From: Dolomedes plantarius
Taxonomy: Eukaryota; Arthropoda; Arachnida; Araneae; Dolomedidae
Direction: 5' to 3'
NCBI GenBank assembly: GCA_907164885.2
Contig: OU015492.1
Coordinates: 198,625,460 to 198,689,459 of the forward strand
DNA length: 64,000 nt
This document shows, in pieces, positions 24,327 to 36,162 of this stretch. The number at the start of each line of letters is the position of its first letter. Positions within the stretch are counted from its first letter, which is position 1. A model generated the notes under the pieces. The model had not been told where the DNA came from. It did not search any database and saw only the letters and a list, made by a program, of their open reading frames with translations. The translations under genes and the position numbers were made by a program.

Positions 24327-26250
24327 GTGTGTGGGAATCTAAATGTAATGTAAATCAGAATCTATTTGTAAGTCAGAATTCATAGAGTATGTAAATCAAA
24401 ATCAGAAGCTAAATTGTTCTTTTTTTCGCTAGAATATATCACAGTAAAAATAAACGAAGTATTATGTTTTCCTGGGTGGAAAGGGAAACAATTATCGTGG
24501 TATTATTTGTACATCGTTTAGAGATCGAATGTCTAGAGATAGTCTAGAGATCGTCTAGACATTTGTAGACTATAGATTCGCATCGCATGTGTCCAAATAT
24601 GGGGCGCTTAAAGATCTCGATAAGCAATTCCTGACGTTCGGAAAATTAAGAACGCAAAACCAGCAAAACTAGAAAGATCGAACTGAAACACTGAAAAAAA
24701 TAAAACAGAAATAAAGGAATCAGTCAATGTAATACGAATATTAGGGTACATCTGTAACTTCATTTCTAATTCCTCAGGCATTGGCATTTTATTAAAATAC
24801 AAATCAATCTAGCTCTCGTAGTCAAGCTAAAGGGTGGATTTGGTGGAATGATCATTGCAAATCGTCAGGATATCTACTGCAGGTAATGGAGGGCCTCTAT
24901 ATCATTGCCTAAAGCAGCGTATTTATGTGGTCTTCAAGAAAGTTTGACATGACCCTACCGAATAATAAGTTAGCTTAAGAAATCATGGTATGAAATCCTT
25001 TTGCATCACGAATCCCCATGCCAGCTTGATTTCAAAATTGAGTTATGTTTCTGCACAGGTTTTCTGTGCATTTATAATTAACCAATCGCAGGAAATTATT
25101 TGAAACCCTGTTCATAAGAAAAGGTAACATTTAATTATAACCAGTATTCTAAATTAGCACCAATTTGTAAGTTTCGAACAATTTATTTCTTAAATAAAAT
25201 TATTTGTCTTCAAAGAAAGCCTTGCTTAAATTTTTAAGCGTTTCAGCAGAGGCCATTTTATGTTTCTTATCTTATTTTTTTTTCTTTATCCATTCATTAT
25301 TCTCATTTATTTTTCGAAAGTATATTCACTGCTGTTGTACAGTTTTGGGATTCCTAACTCATTTATAAACTATATTACATAGAAAAAAAGTGATATAAAT
25401 CTAATTCGGCATGTTTTTAAAATGCTTGAAAGCTATGTAATATGCCTTCTAGCTGTAAATAAATTTACTCTCTTTACTTATAACACGCCCTTATATTCAG
25501 ACGAATCGATTTATTCCATTAAAGTACTCGCTTACACTTTAAGACGTTTTATATAGGATAATTTAAGGAAAAGTTTGTTCAAAATAGCTTTATGAAAACA
25601 CTAATGTGGAAGCTAACTTAATTCCTGTAATATCTTATAAATACTTCTATATTAAACTGGGTTTTCCCCAGCGTCATATTTCTGTGAAACTTAATTTGTG
25701 ATCACACGATTTAAACTGAAGTAATTTATATAAAACCATTTACAAAAACATACATCGTCCAAAAGAGAAAATAATATAATTGTATCAACTCAATAAAGCT
25801 TATAAATTATGTCTATGGTGTGACAGGTAAATGTAAAATTTCTAAGCATAGTTTTGATTCAGACGTCATTCTTAGAAGTATCAAATTACCTAAATTGTAT
25901 GCCTCCATTTCTGCTAAAAGATTACCCCATAAATCTTCAGGCAACGTTAGACGCAAAAGACAACTGCTTTTGAAACTTCTTCCAATAAATTTGGACAAGT
26001 ATTGCTCTGATTTCTATAGAGTATTACAGGCAAAATGGTGCTTTTTCTAAACAAACATTCCTTAAATAAATAGATTGTGGTTCCATACTTTCTTTTATAC
26101 TTTTAATTTTGTTTAACCAAAATAGGTATTGCAAATTCATTTGTAATTGTAGTAAAAATATAAAACCGATTCATCACCGGTATAAAAGTTAAATCAAAAT
26201 CTTTATCAGTGCATTTTATTCCATTTTCGAAATAACAAATGTCTTTATAC
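23822..26250. other. unannotated sequence
   Basis: It begins with the presumed 3' flank of the reverse transcriptase element, with a GAGGGG/CCCCCTC hairpin near 24135-24155. It also contains the TA microsatellite at 24269 and a small TCTAGAGAT repeat near 24530-24560. Frames at 25813-26050 on both strands overlap and are not convincing. Confidence 0.45.
24269..24322. repeat. (TA)n microsatellite
   Basis: About 54 bp of TA repeats followed by a short GT run. Confidence 0.97.
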
Positions 26251-26254
26251 GGAG

Positions 26255-26490
26255 CGCGGTTCTTATAGAACTTTGACATTTCAGTCTTTGCATCTAATTT
26301 ATCAGTTTTAACTGATTGCTACGGGTGATCAAACTGAACACTCAAGCAGGATTTTTAGTGATGAGAAATTTTTAAACTTCAAATATAAACGCCTTCTTCA
26401 TAGGTGCGATTTCTTCTGGTTCCTCAACATCGGGCATAATTTTTGTTTTGCTTCAGGGAAGCAACTTTACAGCAAATCGGGTTGTTTGTA
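26255..26490. repeat. diverged copy of the 27225-27470 segment
   Basis: The order of blocks is the same as at 27225: AACTTTGAYATTTCAGTCTT, then a TCAAACTGAACA block, a GGTGCGATTTCTTCTGGT-type block and a GAAGCAACTT block. Spacing is conserved. The second copy overlaps the Helitron-like Rep relic, so this is probably an additional piece of the same element. Confidence 0.6.
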
Positions 26491-27224
26491 GAACTAAAAT
26501 TCCATCTTGTAAGCTTTTTCGTCGACGAGGGCAACGACTTTTTTCAGTTTTAGTTCATTGACAGAAGATTATTACTGTTAAATAGTATGGTAGAAACCCG
26601 TCAAAATCGAAGGTTATTTACTATTTATATTTATAAAGAATAAACTCATATCTAGCATCATAAGTAAACTATTATTTGACTGCATGCAACCATTCTTTCA
26701 AAATAGGCATCACGGTAAAAAAAACCTTATAGAGAAAATATATAAAAAGTATTAACTTACTTTAGGACTAATCATAGAACACCAGGCACACAAAAAAAAT
26801 CTGACACTGAACTGAAAGCCTAATGTACATAAAAAGGCAATTGCAATTATAAAGGTATTACAAATTGTGCGATTTTACAATTTAAGAAAAAAAATAAAGA
26901 AGTGAGCACACGCATTTCATCGAGCGGTAGAGTAAATGTTTACAATTTTCACGCTCGCCTCTCTCATAGATTTTACATGGGAACTTTGTAACTCAAACAC
27001 GACCGAACATTTTCCTCAATCTCTGTTTTCTCTTCGACTAGCTCATCTACCTTTATTTTAAAACCTCAACCATTTTTTTTTACAATCAGCCGTTCTCTCA
27101 AAATAGGTCTCAAAGTAATAAACATTATATAAATAATGTGAGGACTAGAGTGACCCCGTTGCTTGAAATCTGGAAAATTTTATATAATTTTCGCAATGAC
27201 ATAAGACTTCCTAACTTTGAAGCT

Positions 27225-27470
27225 CAGTACTTATTGAACTTTGATATTTCAGTCTTTGCATCTTATTTCTCAACTTGTACTAATTGCCACAGGCGGTCAA
27301 ACTGAACAGCCAAGCCGGTTTCCTAGTGACAAAAAAATTTTCAACTTCGAACCACATGCCTCCTCCATAGGTGCTGTTTCTTCTGGTGGCTCAACATCTG
27401 GCAAATAAGTTTTTTTGTTGTTGTTTAGTTTCAATGAAGCAACTTCATGGCATATCATGTCGCTTGCAAA
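27225..27470. repeat. second copy of the 26255-26490 segment
   Basis: Direct orientation, about 970 bp from the first copy, with many substitutions. On the minus strand it reads on in the same frame as the relic coding at 27480-27728 after one stop, suggesting it was coding sequence. Confidence 0.6.
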
Positions 27471-28060
27471 CCGAGGGTTCTATATAAAGCCATACATACC
27501 ATCTTTGTAATGCATGTTAATGTTTCTCGGCGAAGCTTGGAGGAAAGAAGGCAAGATGATAGTTTTCCCAGATTGTAAAGCACGCTCGGCTGTCTCGTTG
27601 AATGGGTAGTCTTGTGGACCAGCGAATGTATCTGAGTTTCTTTTGCTCCAGCTGTATCCTATTGATCCTATGGTGTCACCTTCAACCCCTACACACTGAT
27701 CGACTGATTCACAGCTTGCCGGACTTGTGTAAAAGTGAAAATTATTTTCGGATAGTCAATCTATAAGAATCATACCGCAACTGAGTCCCTTTCTTAGATT
27801 TGTTGTGGGTCTATTTTTATCCCATCGACGTTCTGCGTAAGGAAATAGTAAAGGGTAAACCATCGGGTCAGTCAGTTGATGCAGAGAGTTTGTATTTTTG
27901 AGTGCCAGATTTCTTAGGAAAGACCTTCAAGCCGTAGTTCCTGGAGGATCAATGGTCTTTGGTAGTATAATTCACAGCGAATTCATCTGTTGAAGGCAAA
28001 TTGAATCGGTTCTTTCTCTGGTCATGGATTTCAGGCTGTTCTGGTGGTATTCTTAACAGT
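27290..28060 (-). pseudogene. decayed Helitron-like Rep protein fragment
   Basis: Broken minus-strand reading frames give three recognisable patches. Near 27960-28057 a NRFNLPSTDEFAV stretch resembles the P-T-x-x-E-(I/V)-A block of Helitron N-terminal domains. Near 27820-27870 PMVYPLLFPYAERRWD resembles their (Y/Q)YPLLFP-x-G-E-x-GW motif. At 27480-27728 a frame ends with TIILPSFLQASPRNINMHYK, close to the ILPSSF-x-GSPR-x-M-x-x-x-Y-x-DAM motif. The order is right for Helitron_like_N. Stops and frameshifts separate the patches, and the Rep HUH motif and helicase are not seen. Assignment rests on motif memory only. Confidence 0.5.
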
Positions 28061-29560
28061 GCTTATAGAAAACGTTTGTATTTTGACAATGACAGCTGAG
28101 TTTTTATATACGGAAGTAGTACGCCAATTAACACGTGCGTATTTGATCGTACTAATTGTTCCCTGTTCTTTTTTCTTAGCTCTGTATATAATATTTGTCT
28201 ACTGGTTTTCGTCAGTTGAGGATTATTTTATCCCATTACTTCTCCTTTTTGGACTCAGAGTGCATTTATTAAGGTAAGAACACCACACCTAACGTCTGCT
28301 TGTTTAATTTTGGTATGCCTTGATGAGCATTGTGAGTGAACTCCTATGCATGTGCAATCATACATGCAAAAACTTTTTCAAAAGAATATATAGGCATTTA
28401 CTTATGAAAGTAAGTTACATTTTTTTTAATTTCAGTTTGCTTCGTGCCATATATTTATATTTGTATACGATAACATGTTTAATATTTATTTCCTCGTCTG
28501 TGGAAGAACAGTAAAGTTTTACACTTTAAAATTTGGCTTAGAAATTTAGCATTTTCAAAGAAAGGTTGTGAAAAAATTGTTTTAAAATCGTTTCGGGAAC
28601 ATTTCGAATTAATTTCTAACCCCATCAGGAGATTAAGAAATAAATCAAAACTTTGTTTCAAGTAAAATTTTTAAGAATGAAATGTGATTATCTCTTCAAA
28701 TCTCCTGCAAAAGCTCTTCCCAAATTTCTTTTTTAATACACGCTATTAGTTCTTAAGGTTGAACACATAAAAAAGAAAAGAAGAATTTCCTCCATTTAGA
28801 CTAACATCAGTCCATTCCAATCAGAAATTAAACTATGAAGTCTTGATTACTTCATTTTATTCTCACCTAGCACGAATGCTTTAATGAACTTTTATTTCTG
28901 CAATCTGAGACTATATCTCTTCCTACAGTAATTTGTTCAAATTAAGCAAAGCGAATCAATATTTGTTTTTGTTTTTTGTATATTCTTAGCTCGACTTTTG
29001 CTCAGTAAATGTTTGACATTAAATTACACACTAGGGATTGTATTCTCGTACCTAGAATTTTATTTCGGGAATTGAGATGGTAACTTTGAAAGACAAATAG
29101 AAAACGGAAATTAAATACAGAATGCGCCCTATTGTTTATTTAAGCCACAGAACTAGCGAATTATGAGGTGCTCAGGAAAGGAATTTAATTACCGAGAGTT
29201 GCGCTGTTGTACAAATCGGAAATTTGTTATTTCTTAATTTCTCTCCTTTACTCGCACACAAAAAATTATCTTAATTAGTAGCTTATCATTCTGTTCTCAT
29301 TTTAAATATTTTATGGTCGAATGCTTATTTTCCAATATATCTTTTTTTTAAGATACATTTTTTAGCCTTTTCAAAATTTACTGCCAGAGAATACAAGTAA
29401 ATTTGCATCATTAAAGATTTAAAGAATGATATCTGCAATTCCAGTAAGTCTTCTGGAACGTCGTTGTGATGTTGCAGCACATCACTAACATACATCTCTA
29501 TTCATTCCCCAATTTTGATGAAAAAGTCATCTTGTGACCAAAATGTAAAGCTTCTTCAAA
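28061..29560. other. unannotated sequence
   Basis: Only short frames (28044-28277, 28320-28514) without recognisable similarity. No repeat ends seen. Confidence 0.45.
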
Positions 29561-29568
29561 CAGTTTTG

Positions 29569-30441
29569 TCAAAAACATTTGTCACGGGGTAAAATTACCG
29601 CGACATTTGAAAACAGATTAAGAAATGGAATAAGAGAAATGGAGTAAAGAAGAGAGCGGGAGAATAACAAAGCGGAATAGAGAAAAGTGTATGGTAGAAA
29701 GGCCGCGATAAGAATTGATGAAGGCAGGAAATGAATAAACGATAGACTTAGCCAAATTCTAAGGAACAAGATACTTAGGTGTAATTACGGAATGAAAAGG
29801 CACACCGCAAAGAGGAGTGGCAGATGTGGAAAGATAATAAGGGAAGCAAAAAAGGCAGGTTAACGAAGAGGAACGATGTGTTGAGGCTATTTGGCTAAAA
29901 AAGGAGAAAATGTAAAACAGATGGAAATCGTAGTTTATGGGAAGATGGCCGTGGGAACGGTGTGTTAATGACATAAAATGCCACACCTACGACAGGGTGG
30001 AGAGTAAGACATATGGAAGAAATGATTAATCCAATAGAAGAGAAGTAAAAAAGTTGTTGACCAATTGAAGAAAGAAGGCGGTAGTTTGAAGTAAAGGCAA
30101 AAAATTAGACCCAAAAAAGAGAAAAAGGAAATAGACACACTTGGAGCTTCCATATAGAGATGTATAGACTGACGGAGAAGTAGAGATATTTTTAGAGTAC
30201 GAGCGACGTTTAGAGAGATAGCTGCAGGACTTAGAGTGATAGAAAAATGAGTATTGGCAAATTGAATAGAAGGAAATGGAGGTGAGAGTCCACGATAAGA
30301 AATGATGAGCATAGTCATAATTTCTGCATCAGAATAAAAAAGGAAATATCCGTCTTCATGATCGCAATCCCGAAAGAGCAGACAACCCAGATAATCAACT
30401 TCCAGCCAGCAAAAGTCCAGTGAATGAGGCCGAACGGTCAA
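29569..30441 (-). other. purine/pyrimidine-skewed block with overlapping minus-strand frames
   Basis: The plus strand is strongly purine-rich, so the minus strand carries open frames at 29965-30441 (158 codons), 29759-29986 and 29569-29769, in a chain. A CRRCG-x-x-x-H pattern near 29990 recalls a zinc knuckle of a retroelement ORF1 or gag, but the rest is Ser/Phe/Leu-rich and matches nothing I recognise. It may be a decayed ORF1 or simply a consequence of base skew. Confidence 0.25.
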
Positions 30442-32579
30442 CTGAATGAAAGGACAGCACCACTCCCCAGATACCGATTGACTGACCCCACATCATAGTT
30501 CGAGAACCACCCACCGATGACAGACCATATCCGATCGAGTCAGCAGATTTGTAAGGAAACGCCTTCTAGCCAGCGACGTTAGCAGAATGTGCGAGAGAGA
30601 ATAAGATGTTAAAGATCCATCAGCGAAGGTATTGTGCAGTCTTTTATTGATCCCTAATTAACGTGTATGTAGCGTGCCTCTCATCCTAAGGTCAGATTTC
30701 GATAAGTAAAATATATGATGTTTAATGAAATGAGTATATTTAAAATGATTCTAGGGTACCTAACAACTTAAATAAGTAATCGATATGAATCTATTATATG
30801 AATGATGGGTGTATACGTAACAGTAATTATTAAGTAATAACTATAAGTTGCAATTATGAATGATATATGTATATGTGTAATTTTCAATAAATTCATCTGT
30901 TATTAATCAATCAGATAATCTGTGATTTCTCCAAACACAACGCATGATACTAATGTTTTTTTTGGTCTGATAAACAGATAATAAGGCTGTAATTAATAGT
31001 TTGGCAATACACTTCAAATTAACTACTGTGACCAGCATGATATACGATCACAAATAGTCTATAAACTATTATATTTGATCCCATGACCTTACTCCTCTCA
31101 CCCACCATAGGTAAGTCTATCATAACATTATTTGCTTCTTTACGAATTGTTGCAATTTAAACTTGTAGCACAGTTTTTGTCACGATTTTTGGACACAGCG
31201 TTGACACAATCTAATGTTTCAGAGAAGACCCCTAAATCGGACATTTATATATTTCCTCAGCGTCCATATAACAGTCTTATGAAGTCATTGCAAATATTAC
31301 AGTCACACTGGGAACCAATATCACGTTTACCTTATGCCTGAAAGATGCACGAACTGAAGGTTAACTAAATCACTAAGGTCGTTTCAAGAAAACATATATT
31401 CAATAAATTTTCTTTCTATATGTCTATTTACTATATGAATCGCAGGAGAGCATTATATTAAAAACATAGACAGAAAATATTTTTTAAATTGACTAATATA
31501 ATATTCAAATATCCTCATACAGAGCTTATGGAACGTCTATTGTTGCTCTAATTCACAAAAATTAACTTTCGCTAATGAAAAGACGTAATCCGCTTGTGAG
31601 GCAAAGTTATATTTTAATGTAAGAAATGGGTTTTTTAAGGCAAACAATAGAAAATTGAATTTTAAAATAATCCTCGTCATGAGAAAATCTTTATCGCGTA
31701 AAGTTATTTCATCTTTTTTATGTAGCCGAAGGTTTTAACAAAATGCTTTTAATGACACAGCATTGAAAAATAAGAGTATAAAATGCAGCTGTTGTTGTTT
31801 CTCACCTTTATCGTAAAATGGAAACATTTTACAGCCCTTATGTTTTATGGTTTAAGCTTTAAAAAAAAGGTATTAAATAAAAAAAATCTAATGCAGTATA
31901 AAAAATTTTGAATTTTGTGACATTGTAATAAAATTTTAAGATTATATTAAATCCTTAAATAAATTATTTTGTTCCCACTCTACCTTCCTTTTAATGAAAA
32001 TACATTAAATAACTCTTCTAAAAGTAATTCTGTCTCAGTTTTTAGTCACATCGGTGCTGTCATAAATTAAAGCAAAAGCTTCGCTCCAAATAAAGTTATC
32101 AAATTACGGTAAATATCATAAACTGAATTTTTAAATTTAGTTTTTTTACTGCTTTACTTGTATGACTGTGCATGCTTTCACTAATTAAAGTTTTAAAGAA
32201 AAACTAAACAATCGAAAGTGTTAAAAAGACTGAAGGGATGCATAGATGTTGTTTATAATGTTATTTCCAGCAGGTTTAATATTATTAACGACTTCTGTCA
32301 GTCTTGTGTTTCACAAACTTTCTAAACTCTATTGCATTAAATTGTAATATCTATAAAAGTTAAAACATTTCGTAGTACACTTAAAATTTTCTGAAGTACA
32401 CACGCATAACGAACATTAGTAATAGACCACAACAAAATATGAAGTAAGAAAACTTCTTGGGCCAAGGTCTCTGTTCCATAAATTAAATTCATCCGACTCC
32501 ATTTCTTTTACAAAACACGACATTTATTCACAAACAGCACAATCACAACACAATTAGAATATTTCCGTGACAATGGTCA
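30442..32579. other. unannotated AT-rich sequence
   Basis: No repeat ends, RNA or protein signals identified. A 69-codon frame at 31132-31341 is unsupported. Confidence 0.45.
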
Positions 32580-33300
32580 TTAACGGCTTTGCCTTCACGC
32601 CGTCCAGAGGTCAACTCGACCATTACATGATTCTAAGTGCTGCGCAATTCGATTCTCCTAACTAGGCAAAGGAAAGTTAGTTTATTTTTGACACGTGACC
32701 GCACACATACAGTATTTCCCTTCAGCAGGGAAAGTAAAAACAAAAATTCTCGTTTTCGGGCCAAACAGTTACAGACGGATTTTGAAGTCGTAACACCCTC
32801 AGCGGTTTCAGATTGTGGTCGATTATAAACTATCGTTAGACGATCATTAAAACTGGTTTGAGGGTAAAAACTTGGGAAGCACAAAAGATACGTCGTTCCA
32901 CCAATAAGGCATGCGACAAACGTAAAACCTGATGACTGATTGTCATCTGATCGGCGACGGCAACCCCACCTCGCACTGAACAACTCGGGTCTGTATTTAT
33001 TTAGGACTAACGGAGCAACAGGAGCTAACGCCATATGGCGAAAGTCGAAGCCCCAACGTCCATCGCCACTCTTAGCCCGGGCCATCTCCCGATTTCCAGC
33101 CAGAACTACGTGGAAGTGGTGATAACCGAAGCCTTGAAGGTGATACAGTGACTCCCTCAGAGGATCTCACTCCCCAAGGAGACTCACAGTCGCGCTTTCC
33201 GGTACCAAACAACGGGGTCTTCACAACGGACCTCGGGGCCCTGGAAGCAAACCACACCAAACAAACTCCTCCCCCCCCCCCGGTGGGAAATCGAATGTGG
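32580..33300. other. GC-rich block of unknown nature, possibly LTR-derived
   Basis: This ~700 bp is much richer in G+C and CpG than its surroundings and ends with a run of 12 or more C at about 33268-33280. On the minus strand, that run becomes a purine tract directly followed by TTTGTTTGG, which would fit a polypurine tract beside an LTR. An AATAAA also occurs on the minus strand at about 32522-32527. The 150-codon minus frame (32633-33085) resembles no protein I know. I could not find matching TG...CA borders or a target duplication. A CpG-rich host promoter is another possibility. Confidence 0.3.
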
Positions 33301-33482
33301 ATTTTATAGCTGTTAATCAGAAAGTCTTAACCAAACTACAAATTTCTGTAAAGATCGTCGAAAGGTTATGGACAACAAACTGGTAGGACATTTGAAATTT
33401 AACAAATACCGATTCATTTCAGTCAACGATATGATTTAAAACTTTAAAATGTTTTTCGCCTCGAGAAACCATATATTATTTT

Positions 33483-33814
33483 GTTAACTTTGACCCTGAG
33501 TTCATTTTAATGGCCGATAACGCGATGCCACATAGAGCTCTTCTGGTCGACGAATTTCTAGAGAGTGAGGATATTCGCTGGATGGATTGGCCAGCCAGAT
33601 CGCCAGACCTTAACCCTATAGAGCATGTCTGGGACGTTCTGGAAGGGCAATTGCAACTCGCAACCCCCCTCAGAGAACCATCCAGGGAATGAAAACAGCG
33701 TTGCTGAGCGAGTGGGACCAATTGCCACAGGAAATGATAAACTGCCTTATTACAAGTATGAAATCACGCTGCGAAATCTGTATATCTGTAAGAGGGGACC
33801 ATACCCCCTATTAA
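33483..33814 (+). pseudogene. Tc1-like transposase, C-terminal third (frameshifted)
   Basis: Only the end of a DD34E transposase remains. It reads FILMADNAMPHRALLVDEF (second catalytic D in DNAMPH, where DNARPH is usual), then WPARSPDLNPIEHVWDVLE (catalytic E), with 34 residues between. A frameshift near 33645-33660 moves the remainder into the next frame, which continues through EWDQLPQEMINCL to RGDHTPY and a TAA at 33812-33814. The first two thirds and the 5' inverted repeat are missing. It belongs to a different Tc1 subfamily from the one at 16.4 kb. It lies just 3' of the GC-rich block. Confidence 0.85.
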
Positions 33815-35305
33815 CCATATATTAACCAATTTTTTGTCTATTCTGCAACCGCTGTTTCATACCTTCAGACTCCAATGAGTGTTACTCACGATCATGCGTG
33901 TGTATTACAATTATTGAATGGTTATTTGTTTTGTATAGTATCAATGTATGTACATATCAAATTTCATTAAAATAGATACAGTAGTTCTATAGATAATCGA
34001 CCAAGTCTTAAAATTCTCTTAATTCCTTACACCAGTGTATATTTAACCAATTACAAACCTCCAAACGATTAGCTACGAAATTGTTAAGGACTGTGATTGG
34101 TTTAAAATATGTCAACAGGAGTAACGCTGACGGAGTCTATGTGAACAGGCTTTTACTCTTTTCGAGTCGAATCAACACGTACTCTTAGACAACGAAAACG
34201 TGATACTGATTCACAGAAAGAGTGATGTTTATTATCGTCTCATGACGATACCACTTTGTTACAGTGATGCTGCTGTAATGTAGCAATGTCCGTTTTAGGC
34301 AATTTTCAAACTGTGTCCTGAAATCATGAAAACGTTATGCAACCAACATAAATGCTAATTTCTTGAAGAAAATCCTGTGTTTTTATACGATATTTTGTCT
34401 GCGCTACGATGTGAGAAAGAATCTTGCACTTCTAGGTCCCTGCTTGACTTAATACTGACTGTGTGACATTTGAAGAATGGCACAGAGCTTCTTTATAGTA
34501 TTTGTAAGATTGATGGGATATTAATCGGTGAGATTATGTAACTGATATAGTTTAAAAAATTTGTGGCTATATATTTTAGATTATTTTGATTAATGGAAAG
34601 CCTGGTAATCATGAAGAATGTTAAATGCACATTCTGATTTCACCTTCAAAAATTTTTGGTATATTTATGATATACCCAATGTGATTTTATAGCGAAAGTT
34701 TTGGACAGTTAAGTTTTTCAATTATAGTCGAGTAATCAAAGTTTCGTTTTCTCTTCATATTTATAATCAATAAATATTTGTTTTCCTCCTAAACTATTTT
34801 TAATAAGAATAGAAAAGGAAAAAACGCTGCAAAATCGATGGAAATGCCGTCGAATCGATTTATTTTCAAAACTGATGATACCAATTTGCTGCAGTGAAGC
34901 AAAACTTTAACGCGTTTGAATAGAAAATATTTTAAGCTTTTAGAATCAATCTATCTCCAACGGCTATTCGTCAGCTTTCGATTTACGAAAGATATGAATT
35001 TATAAATGGAATCTAAATTGCAAGATAGTAAATTGATACAATTTATTTACATAGTTACATTTCAAATATGTTGGAAGAAACAGAAACTATTTTTAAGCGA
35101 CGAAACACCTCTGTGAAAAATCGCTCAATAATTAATCAGTCATGATAGGTAAATAACAGTTCAGTAATTAAATCTAAGTATAGCATGTAACGTTCCAAAA
35201 TTACATACTATTCTCACTGGTTTGCTAGTTTAAGTTATCTGTGTATATAAACAAATGATTAACCAGATTTCTTTTTCAATGCGGAGGCACTTTGTCTTGA
35301 AGACA
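33815..35305. other. unannotated sequence
   Basis: The first part may hold the 3' flank of the Tc1 fragment, but no inverted repeat could be fixed. The rest is AT-rich with no recognisable feature. Confidence 0.45.
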
Positions 35306-35309
35306 TTCA

Positions 35310-35487
35310 CCTGTAATTCACCGCAGCTTTGCTGGCCTATTATGGGAGCGCCATATAAGACCAGCATTGCCCCCTATGAAGGGACGACACAAACGGAGGC
35401 ATTTTAGTGGCGCTTCGCCAGGATTCGATCTGAGCACCCCCAGTACCGAGAATCAGCGCGCTGTACCACAAGGCCGCCACGGCCCCT
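35310..35487 (-). mobile_element. tRNA-derived SINE
   Basis: On the minus strand a tRNA-like head carries an A-box-like TTGTGGTACAGCGCG and a B-box-like CAGATCGAATCC about 35 bases further, followed by GCGAAGCGCCACTAAA. That last motif is shared with the SINE head at 54.9 kb (AAGCGCCATTAAA). The body differs from the 10-kb and 40-kb copies, so it may be a related subfamily. The RNA would not be a working tRNA: the acceptor stem does not pair. Confidence 0.65.
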
Positions 35488-35489
35488 AT

Positions 35490-36160
35490 GATTATCCAGA
35501 TAAAATGTGATAATAAAAATTTTGCTGTCTGTAATTAAGGATTATAAACTTTTAAATTGAATAATGGAGTTCAGTAGATTCTGTCATAATATTTAGATAA
35601 AATGTTAACGAAGTTTTAAGACTCTATGGTAAGATTTTAATTGTTATAAACAGGTTATAGTAATATTCTGCTTTAAGTTAAGTCTACATAATAAATATTT
35701 GAAAGTCAGTAAAAGAAAAAAGATTGCTTCTTTGGCACTTTTTATGCCCTTTTCATTTGCTAAAAACTTAAAATAGGGTAATATTAATTTTTTTTTTTAC
35801 TGTAAATACAGGCAGTAAATAAATTCCTGTATTCAACTGACAGGTTTATTAAGGAGACAAAATTATTAAGGGGACGTCGTTTAGTCATTTTTTAATATAC
35901 CAAAGTAAATCTTTCACATTAAAACGAAATCGATTTCATGACTTAATATCGATTCACCTTTATATGAAGAGATATAGAACTCCCTCAGCAATATTTATTG
36001 ATATGCTGATATAAATGTTATTCCTTGCAAAATATTTAATCCCGTTGCTCGTAAAGATTCTTTTTTGAATGGTTATTTGTTTTGTATACGCACTTAGCTA
36101 TATAGTAACAACCAAAGGCCCACCTGATTTCAACACGCATTCCTGTGGAACGGTGCAAAA
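35490..36160. other. unannotated AT-rich sequence
   Basis: No feature recognised between the SINE and the DD36E element. Confidence 0.5.
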
Positions 36161-36162
36161 TA

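Noticed and set aside
29569..30441. Retroelement ORF1/gag with zinc knuckle
   Set aside because: Only one incomplete Cys/His pattern, in strongly skewed DNA; kept as a low-confidence block rather than a gene.
32633..33085. 150-codon minus-strand frame as a conserved protein
   Set aside because: Long because of high GC; no family similarity and overlapping frames on the other strand.
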